DNA from: Casuarius casuarius
Lineage: Eukaryota; Chordata; Aves; Casuariiformes; Casuariidae
DNA: 64,000 nt
Reading direction: 5' to 3'
Assembly (NCBI GenBank): GCA_003342895.1
Contig: PTFA01000055.1
Span: forward strand, 4,843,877 to 4,907,876
The position numbers were made by a program, and so were the translations under genes. The first letter of the stretch is position 1; each line of letters starts with the position of its first letter. Below, piece by piece: positions 1 to 10,815 of this stretch. The notes beneath the pieces are model-generated. The model did not search any database. It saw only the letters and a list, made by a program, of their open reading frames with translations, and was not told the origin of the DNA.

Positions 1-1765
1 CCATACGAAGATTTTGATGCGTTATCTGTAGGATCATGCCACCCAGCAGTGGCATGGTAAGGGTAACGGTGTTAAGACTAGTTCAGTATTTAAGAACTTG
101 TCTTGTTGACTGTGTTTATCATCAGTTTTAATTATACGCCTAGATATAATCTTTCTGTCAAACTATGTCCCATTCAGGGTACAAGAAAGACATACAGCTT
201 TAAGGCTCTTGATGCTCTGAACGTGAATGTTTCTACCTGTTTCTTACTTAACGTTGAAAGCAACGCAAAGTGCATATAAGCATAGTTTTGGTGTGATGAT
301 AATGTTCCCAGTAACCACAGGCTGTAGCCCGCTCAGGGCTCCCTTGTATCAAGGAGCGTGTAGCCACAAAGCTGGATACAGCCTCTGCTTATGGGGAACT
401 GTAAAATGTTACAATCTCATGTACAAGTGACTGTGATAAACAGCAAGAGAGGAGAAAGGGACTGAAGTAACTGCAGTGTTTTACCAAATCTGTAATGCTC
501 TTCCTTCCTTATGATCCACATATCATGGTGACCTTCAAACATTGCTTACTTATTCTGGCTAAGACAGTGATAAACTGAAATACCTGTGTTTGATGTGTTC
601 TTTTGTCTCTGTTAACAACAGCAACAACATCGTAAAAGCCCCCTATCTAATGTACATCACCAGTCCTTCCCAAAACTGGCTGTATTACTACCACCAGGCC
701 TGTCTGCCACTTACCTCCTAAGCCTCCATTTGTTTCTTTCATCTACTGCATCTTGTCCTATGTTAAGGTTATAAACCCCTTGGAGAAAAGATTGTCTTTC
801 CTTTAATGTCTGCATGTTGCCTCAGTCTGGTAGAGACTTCAAGACACTGTTGTAATGCAAATAACGATGTTTATTTATTTGAATGTATTTATTCAAAGAA
901 TACTCATCACTGAGCCGTAATGCCCTTGACACACTTTAAACAGGAAGGATACAAACTAAAAGTTAACCAAAGCAGTAACACTTTATCCTCATCTCCCACC
1001 ACCTGATTACTTTTGCAGTTTTAAAGGTCAGCAACAAGTAGTGTCACCCTGATTTAATTTTAACTTAGAATCCCACTTTCAAGGATTTTAACTTCGTCAA
1101 TACCTGGTCACACAGTTGGAAGTTGCAAAATGGTCAGGAAATTAGTAAAGTCAAGGCATATCAGAGAGTGGGAGAAGGCACAGCTGTTAAAAGAACAGCA
1201 ATAAAACCCGGGCTGCAACCTCATCATTCTGAATCATTTGAAAACTCTAAAGTAAATAAACCTTATATCTCACTCCTACTGCTTCCCACGCAGCCATTGC
1301 AGGTGGCTTTGTTGTTTTTTTGTTCTTGTCTTATGTGACTGAACTAGATCTTGATCCATGTATCTGCTATGCTTTCCCCTTTAATCTAAAGCAGCAGTTT
1401 GAGTGCAAGAAGCAGTAGGGGGGAAGAAAGTAGAGATGCTTGTGAATTAGTGGGAAATTGGACTTTCAAAGCAATCATTGCTGACACAATGAATATAAGG
1501 GAGAGGCAAAACAAGAACTTTCATGTCATGGTAAATAAGAGGATAAGGAAGAGATTCATGACAGGTGAGGAAAATGAGCTCATCTGCTCTTTTAATGCTG
1601 AACGATGATGCCATAATTTTTGGAAAGGCCAGAAGGAGGGAAATGTATGTAGGGTGCACATGGTTGAAGATCTGGCTGAATTCGTTAATGAGAACAAAAG
1701 ATAGGAAAGACTACAGTCTAGAAAATACTGGGGAGAAAAACATGGCAAAAGGCAGGTATACAGAA

Positions 1766-1829
1766 CAAGGGAGAAAGAAGAGTTAAAATTTGCAGTTCAA
1801 GGGAGAAAGAAGAGTTAAAATTTGCAGTT
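1766..1829. repeat. perfect 32-base tandem duplication
   Basis: Two identical 32-base units, 1766-1797 and 1798-1829, stand head to tail. Each begins CAAGGGAGAAAGAAG and ends TTTGCAGTT. The perfect identity points to a recent duplication by slippage or unequal exchange. It may be polymorphic in copy number. It lies in purine-rich non-coding DNA. Confidence 0.95.
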
Positions 1830-4800
1830 AGACTGTGAACCAGAGCAACAGAATATATGATGCTGGTGTGATCAGTGACTGAGAAAAGCGTGGGAGTTGG
1901 TGAAGGATTGAAAGGAGTTCACTTTTGGCCAAGTTAAGTTTAAGCTGATGATCTGACATCCAAGAAGAGAAGTGAGAAATACTGGATCTGATCAAAGGAG
2001 ACTCATGGGTAAAAGAATAGCCTAAAAGAATGGGGCTTTTGATTCAAATTAAATATAGTAGTTGAAGCATATTAGGCAGATGTCATCATCCAAAGAAAGG
2101 TCATAGAGTGAGTGTAGTCAGGTGCCAATGATCATTCCCCAAAGGGGGAAAAGGGGAATATCCAAAAGAAACATTAAAGCAGTGCTAGGAAGGAGGAACA
2201 GGCACAAGAGAAGACAGCAGTACGAAAAGGAGGATGGCAAGAACTTCAGATATAAAGCTTATTAAACAAGATCAGCAGGAACAGAGAGATAAAGGCAGAG
2301 GAATAGGTAGGGGATTAGGTGCTAAGATTCACCTCTGAGATGTTGATTATAAGCCCTGAGAGCAGCAGTGAGAAAGGCAGGAAGAGTATATGAGTAGAAT
2401 CTAGGAGGCATCCGGAGGACAAAACTTCATGACTTAATTATAGAAAGAGAGTGTATGTTCAGCAAGGTTAGACCAGATGGCAGAGAGAACTCCAAAGTGC
2501 TATAAAAGCTATTTCTAGGATGGGCCTTTCTGCTGAAGTCCTAGTCTTCTCTCCGTTTTTAAGTACAAAGTACTACACACAGATGTTGTATTTGTATTTT
2601 CAGAGTACCTTTACAAATGCACTTCCAAACATACCTATTACCTGTATCTTCCATTTCCTTGTTTCTCCTGTCAGAATCGTGGGCTGGAACTGCCTGCTCC
2701 AGAGCCTTTGCGCTTGTCGGGTACTTGGTTGCCTGATACAGCCATTTAGCGGTGTCTACTATTTTTGCTGCTGAATTATTCTAAAGGTCTCTTGCAGTAC
2801 TATGTCCTGTTTCACTGGTTTCTTGATCATATTTTGAAACATACTGAAAAGCTCACTCAATTTGACCGTTCAATTAGTTGTACAGAATTTGACAACCTGA
2901 ATATTGTAGCCTATCATCATCAAAATTATTTGAATTTACTCTTGAGAGAGGAGTGTCCTTTTTCTTTTAAACATTTGTAACATATTCTTAATGGTATGAA
3001 ATAGCTCCAGGTGCCATATTCATGTGCTGATGAGTGTTTCTAGGGAAGACTTTCCATCCATGAGGGTGTCATCACATTGTCCGTTGGCAGGTTTTGCTCC
3101 ACAGTTTTTCTCATAAGCTGTTAATGGCAAACAGGGTTAATTTGCTTTTAAACTCTTTCTGTTTTCTCGCCCTGTCCTTTTTCCCTTATTGCCTTTGTCA
3201 TCAGCTTGTGCTCTGCCTAGAACCTCTCACATTCCCCCCAATTTTGCCCTGCTGCAAAAGAGAACATCAAGTGAATCAGATGTGTCACTTCCAAATTGAA
3301 CAACTTTGTGAACAGATTACTGATGCAGAGCACAGGATGTCTAATACACAAGATGACACATTTGTCCATGGCTACAGAATTGGTAAGTGAACAACTAAAG
3401 CTGACACTGAAGAGAAGCAGTGATTCTATGAAAAGGACAAAGACTAAACTCAGACCAACAAGCGTTTGTGAAATGCTCAAAAATCCCTAGCACTGGGAGA
3501 CTTGAATTTTAACACTCTAGAACATGCTTTATTAAAATGGAAGATTCCTCAATTATGTATATGGCTCTGCTTTCTGAGTAGTATTCTGTTCAGAGCAGTA
3601 ATTCAAAATATGAAATTAAGATAGAAAATGGAGAGCTAAACAATGGAGCTTAGTGAAATCAATAGCAAAATACCTGTTCAATTACAGAGAAAAAGAGCTG
3701 CATTTCCAGGCAAATTCATTGCTGACGTCAGCAGTGGTGTAAGTGAGAAAATGAGCATACCTCAGAAACTGCTTTTCACTAATTTGCTATTCTGTGGATA
3801 GGAGCACTTGTGTATCTTTTTATGAAAGGAAAAGAGGTGGTGACCTGGAAAGTAATTAGCAGGAAAAAGCAGGATAAAGCAGAAAGACCTTTACTCTTCA
3901 TTGCTTCCTTACTGCAATTTCTCCTTCTGTTCCCTCAACAAATAAATTGCAAAACAATAATAGTTTACTTCAGATAAAAATTAAGCAGAAGAAGGAATTA
4001 TGGAATCGTATCAATGTAAATATGCTTCACAGTGAAAGAAGATGGGAGAAAGAGGAAAAAAGTCAGAAAAGCAATGTTATTTCAAATTCAGTGAAAGCCG
4101 AATTCTGCCAAGAGATATCATTGTTCTCTATAATATGAATTAATTTTGTCTATATTTTCTGTAAAGAAATAAAGTAATACACTAACATAACCTTCCAAAT
4201 TGCATATTTTTAGTATTCACAATGCTTCTGTGGAAATGCAGGACCCACAATATTGAAGGAATTTGGCAGACATGGATCAGCCCTATAACTGAGTGTTCAG
4301 ATCAGGATGACTTTTGCCAGGCTTCCTAATACCAAACAAATAGCAGAAGTGTTTCCCCTATCACACAAGAGCCATTACTATAAGCCAGTTATCACAACAA
4401 GGATCAGGGAGAAAATCTCTAATTGGCTTAATTAGTTGCATTTATGTACGACCAAACTTTCTCTGTGAATGTTTGTCTGAATTTAATCTTTGCCTTTCCT
4501 AAACTAGAGCGCCATGACAAGATATATACCATGACTCTCTTATATAGTAACCTTGCATTTGATTTCAAAACACGAGTATTTTAAAATAAATAAAATGTCC
4601 TGAAACATCAAAATCACACCATGCTTACAAATAAACTTCTCTTTTCTGCTACTAAATTATTATGTCTTACTGGGAGGGGAAGAAAAATCCTTATACTAGA
4701 GCAGGCATTGAAAACATTACAAGTGGATTTTCAAAAGAACTGAGCTCTCGGTTAGCTCTTCTCCTTGGTATGCATATATTTAGCTACGCTGAGGCTCTAA

Positions 4801-6287
4801 ACAGCCAGCCACCACCTTTATCTCCCAGCATCTTCCAAAAAATTCTAAACAACGAAGTTCCTACAGGCGACTTTGCAGCGTGGAAACCTTGACTTCAGTA
4901 AGACAAGAGTTAAGGCAAGTGTGTGTTTCTGAATGTCTTTATCTTATAGCAGCACTGTTTTAGGGTTATTTTTGCCTATGACTGCTATTCTGTTGTGATA
5001 CAGTGTGCATCTGATGCCTGTTAAAGTTGATTAGAATTACTTTTAGTTCTCACACATGAAGAAGAAAATAAGCTTCTTTTCTCATTTTCATATTCCTTTA
5101 GCACTTTAACCTGTGCAAAAGAACTTAGAGAATTAAATTCTCATTGGATAAAAAATGGTGCATTCCTATAGCATTGTTTTCTAGCTGCTGGATTAGGCAG
5201 ACACAGCTACATAAGCTGCTGGTATCCAGGATCTGGAATTCAGTGACAGCATTTCATTCAGTGCAACCAGCTTCTTTCTATAGTCTGCCCTGAAGGTCAC
5301 TACAAATGTCTTAAAAATAAAGCTTATCGTTACTATCCAAGGTAAAGTATTTATAGCAAGAAATACCTTGACTGAAAGGCAAGTCATTTAAAAGATGGCA
5401 TTTCATTTTAGTTCAAACACCAGTTTAAGTAAATTTACATGGAGGGCCTCAGATTTTTTGTGTTTTACATCTACCTCCTATTATGCACCTTTTTAATATC
5501 AGACAAGGACATGATTATATTCCAAAAAATATCCTGTCAATACAAACCTACATTAGGACCCACAAAAGTACAAATGTTGTGTTCATTAACTGTCACAAGT
5601 GATCCTTATAATTTAATCTTACAGGAATGCAGTGTTTTTAAAGCTTACCTTTTTGCTAGAACAAAATTAATGAAAAGATTATCCTAAACTCTGTGTATCT
5701 GGAAACACCACTGGAGAAATTTCATTTCCTCGGCATTTCATTTCTAGTAAAATTGGCTTGGTTGTACCACTCTGCAGCTGTGATTTGTGAAGTAAATGGC
5801 AAGGCTAAATGTGCTGAAAATCTGACATGTTCCCTGAGCAGCAAAGGGACTGAAGGCAAATGTTACAGTATTACTGACAACACCAGTAATGCTTGTTTAA
5901 GCATTTGCTTCATAAACAATAAAAACTAGCATTAAAAACAAAAGAAATATCAAACAGACCTCTCTGCCTTTTCTTTCTCCTTTGATTAGTTTTCTTCAGC
6001 TGCTTCTCTTTTAATTAAAAGCTCATCTGTAGTAGTTGCTTATGAAGCTTGATATTGTCTTCAGTGGCACTTCCCTCTAGAAGCTTTTGTTCTTGAAGGT
6101 TTTTCCTTGATATAAAGGAGATTTTTATTATTATTTACCTTGCAATTTCACCTGCAGCTCTCAGCAGCTTCATGATGAACAAGCAAACCACAAGAAAGTT
6201 TCTGTCCTGAAGAGTGTACAATCTATCCTATAGCAAGGTAGAAGTGGTGCATTATTGGGTGGAGAGTGTCGGGTTGATTTCTTCACA

Positions 6288-6322
6288 GGGTTTTTTTTTT
6301 GTTGGGCTTTTTTTTTTTTTTA
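6288..6322. repeat. interrupted poly-T tract
   Basis: Two runs of T (10 bases at 6291-6300 and about 14 bases at 6308-6321) are separated by GTTGGGC. This is low-complexity sequence, not flanked by a recognisable retroposon body. Confidence 0.85.
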
Positions 6323-6899
6323 ACTTGGCTCACTGGTGAACTGAGACCTGAGAGACCTGAACTACCATGGCCAAACAGTTGACATGACTTCAGAAAGTCT
6401 GGGAAGAGAACTCAGATACCCAGAGTCTTTGTCTCTTGCTCTAATCCCAGGGATTTCTTTTCAGATGAGGTATTATTTGTTTGATTCTCATTTTCTCCAC
6501 AACTTCTTTCTGTTTTCCACTTGCTTGCATTGTTTCCAGAAATAAAGACTTCTCACTTGAAGCTGCCTTCCTTCTCCCATATTTTGATAATCGAAGAAGT
6601 GTTTTCCATATTCACATGAAATTGTTATTTGTAATCAAGCCCACAGGTGTCATCCTCTGCATCCCCACAGGGAAAGCACCAGATTCTGTTCAACAGAACC
6701 TTCTTGCAGCTCCTTCAGGCTTCCTATGGTTCTTTCTCTCCCTTGCCTATTGTTTTTCCTATGGTCCTTAATGGCAGTTAAATCAAGGGAAGTTGTAACC
6801 TTTACTCAGATTTAGCACATAAAAGCCAGAGACAGTATCTTCCCATTTCTCTCATGTTCTGGTGATCTCTGCTTGAGGAAGCCATATAACATCCTCAGG

Positions 6900-6990
6900 T
6901 ATATTGGTGTAAATCTGGAGTAGCTCAACTGACCACAATGTACTTACAGTGTTATAAAATTATAGTGAAGTGAGAGACTGATCTGTGTCA
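6900..6990. repeat. remnant of an ancient palindromic (MITE-like) repeat
   Basis: The string GGTGTAAATCTGGAGTAGCT, followed by a degraded partner half, matches my memory of a family of short palindromic amniote repeats common in turtles and crocodilians, whose consensus contains 'GTGTAAATCTGGAGTAACTCC' style arms. The right half is heavily decayed. Family assignment is from recall and not checked against a library. Confidence 0.35.
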
Positions 6991-7121
6991 AGTATCCTTT
7001 GTTAGATTTGATCATGCTTCTAATTCCCATCAATTCTATCAGTATTCTGTCTTCAAAATCTTTATAGATTTTATCCAGCCAGGAGTCTTGTGAGAGAAAG
7101 TGGGGGATATTCTCATCTCTC

Positions 7122-7195
7122 CTAAAGCAATGTAAGACTGATAAAATCAGTGGAGCTGTCCAAAGATAACTGACAGCAGAATTTTGACCATTATT
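7122..7195. repeat. half-copy of an ancient palindromic (MITE-like) repeat
   Basis: The sequence reads GTAAGACTGATAAAATCAGT, then GGAGCTGTCC and a tail with GACAGCAGAATTTTGACC. This resembles the half-palindrome of an amniote repeat with the general form 'ATCAGTGGAGCT...CACCAGCTGAGGATCTGG'. Divergence is high. It sits about 200 bases from the similar remnant at 6900, so the two may derive from one disrupted copy or two insertions. Confidence 0.3.
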
Positions 7196-8511
7196 TGAAA
7201 TGACAAAAGATAGATTTAGTCCTTACAAACTAGCTGTAGTGGTTAAACCTCAGACTGTCAACACTCCTCAAAGAAAGTATGACTACTTTTTCCCTTGTGA
7301 GTTTTTAAATTTCATAATCAAGAAAAAGCAGTGGCAGCCAAGCGTCCTTTGGCGGCAACTGAGTACCTGCCTATTTGAACCCTTGGGAATAATTAGAGTA
7401 AAATGGAACTGTAAACGTCAAGAGGGGGGAGATGTACACAATTCCAGTTGGAAATCCTAAGAAAAAATTTGCTTGTTACTGTGAAATAAATTTTTAATGC
7501 CCTGAAGACTTCATAACCACAATGCCCATTTGAAGTGCCTGAAATACAAAAGAAACAAAAGCTTACATTTTAAAGCAAAAAGAAAATAAGGGTAAGGATA
7601 AGATATACAATCCTCAGGATGCATGGAGTCTCAAGGCTAGAAAGCTGCATTAGCAAGTAACAACTCTTCTCGGTGAGCTGCAGCCCCACAGGCTCCAGCC
7701 GGGGCCCTGGTGAGGAGCAGTCCTTCTGGGCAGAGCCCCTCTCCAGCACACAGGAGCCTGGCTCACCCCCTGCAAGGCTTTTACCTGGAGGCAGTGTGAA
7801 CAGGTCTGTGCTAGAAGGCATGTGCTTTTTTATTCCTTTTATATTTTTTAGGAATAAAAGTGGGGGCTTTTTTTCTTCTCCAGCGGATGGGGGGATGTTT
7901 GAGTGGAAGTTTTTGAAGGACAGTGTTTAAAAAGGCAGGACAAAAGCAAAAAGCAAGATGTTCGCTCCTCTGATTCTGGAATGTCCTTTCACAGCATCTT
8001 TCTTTCATTTCTCTACTAATGGAGAAGTAATTATAGCAGTAATACAAACAGTAACTGGCGTGGCAACAGGTGCACAAACCAGACCAAACTAGGTATGGTC
8101 CCAAAGATTGTTAAAGCCTAGAAAATCAGACATCTCACAGGTATAAAAGAGCTACACCTCCACAGCAAGTCCCTACCAAGCATGGTGTGCACACGTGGGG
8201 TTAGCAACTGACAAAGGAAGAGAAGACTCCCAACTATAGAAGTCGAGAACAAAATTAGGAAGAGAGAGGAGAGAGAAGGCTAGAAGGGTGCTGGTTGTCA
8301 TGTATCTCTCAGAATGCCTTGCAAAATCCTACTGGCCTATCTCAGTTATTTGACTCAGTATTTATTAGTGTCCGGAGACTCCGAAAGGCAGTTCTGTTTT
8401 TTACAAAGTGATAGTCCCTTCACTTCCGAAGATGTGGTTGATATGATATTTGGGATGAAATACTGACAACTCAGAAAGCACAACACTAACTCTGTGGTAT
8501 GGGCTAGGAAT

Positions 8512-8537
8512 TTAATAATAACAATAACAATAATATG
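8512..8537. repeat. short AAT/AAC microsatellite
   Basis: A run of TTAATAATAACAATAACAAT followed by AATATG forms a short imperfect trinucleotide/hexanucleotide microsatellite. No function is suggested. Confidence 0.8.
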
Positions 8538-9672
8538 TCTTAGAAAGGAAGCTTGGATTCTTATTCAGCAATGATGAACATAGAAATTCTGGAAATGATG
8601 AGAAGGGAGGAGGGCAAAACCGGAGGAACTGAGGTGGCCGTCCAAATGGTGGGACAAAGCAAGCAGCTCGGAGTGCGAGGAATCCTTCATGAAGACGAAG
8701 TCCAGACAGCCCTGTTCCTGCTGAGCTTTCATCCAGAGGCTTCATCCTCCCTTGATCACTGCTTTCAATGGCCATGGAATGCTTAGCAGTATTTTTTCCT
8801 CTTTACCCACAGATACAGTTCAACCTCTGATTGTGGCAACTTCAAAAGAAATTACCCTCTGATGAAAAACAATCTCTAAATGTAACATTTTTTCCTGCAC
8901 ACTTAATCAACATCTAATATGATCTCCGTTTGAAGGGATCACTGTTTAAAGGTACCTGTATTAATTTGGACTAACTAATGTAAAACCCATTGGGAATTAT
9001 AGAATTTGTAAATAATTGACAGCAGAAGAAAAAAATTGCCTTTTTTCATAAAATCTTGAAAGTTAGAGAAAGAAAATATCCATGTGCAGTAATCATGCTG
9101 ACTAACGTTGAAAGGTGGGATCATTCCTTACAGAAACACTGAAAGGTGTTATAATAGATTGCAATGCATAAGGTTTCTAATACTTTCTGAAAGAGACTAC
9201 TTAATAGTGTCTCATATTCAAGAAGGTAGGGGTCTTTCTAATGATATTAGCCCAAGTTTCTAGTTCTGATTCCCTCCCTTTGCTCCCTAATCACATGCAT
9301 GTAACATATGAAACTATTCTCACTATTCTCAATGTTTGTACCTTTCCTGTTTTTTTTGTTTGTAATGATTGCCTAATCAAACTATACATATTTAGCTCTT
9401 TTAATCTTGCCTGAAAATCTCTACCAGCCTTACCTTTATTTCTTTGCTCCTCAGGTTATCCTTAATGATTTACACTACCTGAAAGCAAACAGTAATATTC
9501 CACAGCATATTTCTGACTGTGGGAGTCCTGACAATTTAAAACCTCTGTACAAATCTGTTTCTACATTGCTTCTGCAGATTGAGAGGTGGTTACTAACATT
9601 AGGGTGAATATCTTGGAAAATAAGGCTAAAATAACAGCTGATCTATTTCCTTACTGCAAAACAAGCTATTCT

Positions 9673-10815
9673 CAACCAGTGTTTATCTAACCTGTCCTAA
9701 CAGACTTCCAAAGATGAAAATCCTATACCTTCCTTGGCTATCTAGATCATCTTTGCTACTACTTACACCCATGACTTCTTATCTGTTCTTCAATGAACAT
9801 GCACACTCTTGCTCTTTGTAGCAGCCTTTCACATACTAGAAAACTCTTACCATGTATCCCCTTAGGCTTCTGTTCTTTGAACAATTGAATCACACCTTTG
9901 TCTGACCTCACAGGTCACATTTTCTCAGCCTTTGGTGATTCTCATTGATCTGTTTTGGACTCTCTCCCCTTCTCCCACACTTTTCTTTATGCGTGCCATG
10001 CCAAAGTGGGTGCTATAGTCGAGCCGCGGCCTTGCCAGTGCTAAACAGAATGGAAGAACTGCTTTACATGCCTTATGTAGTCCTGGTTTTATACATCCCA
10101 CTGTGAGGTTTGCTTTTTTGACAGCATCCTGACACTGTTAACTTGTGATCAGTTTGTGACTTGCTAAAAGCTGCAGATCCTTGCCTGTGGTACTGCTGCC
10201 CTTCTTCTTGTACCAGTGCAGTTCATTTCTTCAGTCAATGGATAGAGACTTCCAATTATCCTTATTGAATGGAAGCCTATTTATTTCAGACCATTTATCT
10301 CAATTCATTGAGACCCTTTTGAATTCTAGCCCTGCCATCTAAAATTTTTGCAATCCCTCCCAGCTTAGTCTTGTGTGAAAATATAGCAGACATCCTCTCT
10401 AGTTTATCATCCAAGTCCTTATTCAGTAGTAGCAGACCCAAGACTGATCCCTGCAGAGCCCCTCTCAATATGTGCAACCAAGCTGCCAGTGAACCATTGA
10501 TTGCTGTTCTTTAATGAAGGTTTTCTCAAGCTCTTGTGCCCTGACTTTCAGCAGTTTCCTCTAGATGATGTTTCACTAGCCTGCTTATGAGTGTGCCTTG
10601 GGAGATTGTGTAAAAAGACATACTAAAGTCAAGATATATCACATCTCCTCTTTCTGCCTCTACCACAAAACCACTTATATTGTTACAAAAGGAAATTAGA
10701 TTGGTTTGATAAGATCTGTTCTTGACAAATCCATGTTGGCAGTTACTTTCCACCTTGTTAGAGTCTCGGTACTTTCTTAGAGTGTGTACATTAGCAAAAT
10801 GCAGATAGTGCAATT
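9673..10815 (-). mobile_element. ancient CR1/L3-like LINE relic, 3' part of ORF2 and 3' UTR
   Basis: On the minus strand two broken reading frames (10813-10526 and 10477-10295) keep a reverse transcriptase outline. QHGFVKNRSYQTNL corresponds to the usual QHGF...TNL block. YLDFSMSFYTIS stands where CR1 has YLDFxKAFDTVSH. GSVLG corresponds to the PQGSILA block, and FSHKTKLGG stands where the catalytic FADDTKLGG should be, so the paired aspartates are lost. The lower-coordinate part (9673-10290) matches the remembered 3' region of old CR1/L3 elements, for example CCAGTGTTTATCTAACCTGT at 9675 and the CTTGCCAGTGCTAAACAGAA block near 10030. It is 5' truncated, frame-shifted and inactive. High divergence suggests an insertion that predates modern birds. 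The upstream boundary is approximate. Confidence 0.85.

Larger units (their letters stand above)
1..9672. other. AT-rich non-coding stretch
   Basis: No gene is recognisable here. Open frames are short (under 100 codons), overlap on both strands and resemble no family I know. The stretch holds a perfect 32-base tandem duplication, homopolymer tracts and two degraded palindromic repeat remnants, listed separately. One short frame ending at a good splice donor near 3383 is discussed as a finding. Composition is typical of avian introns or intergenic DNA. Confidence 0.7.
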
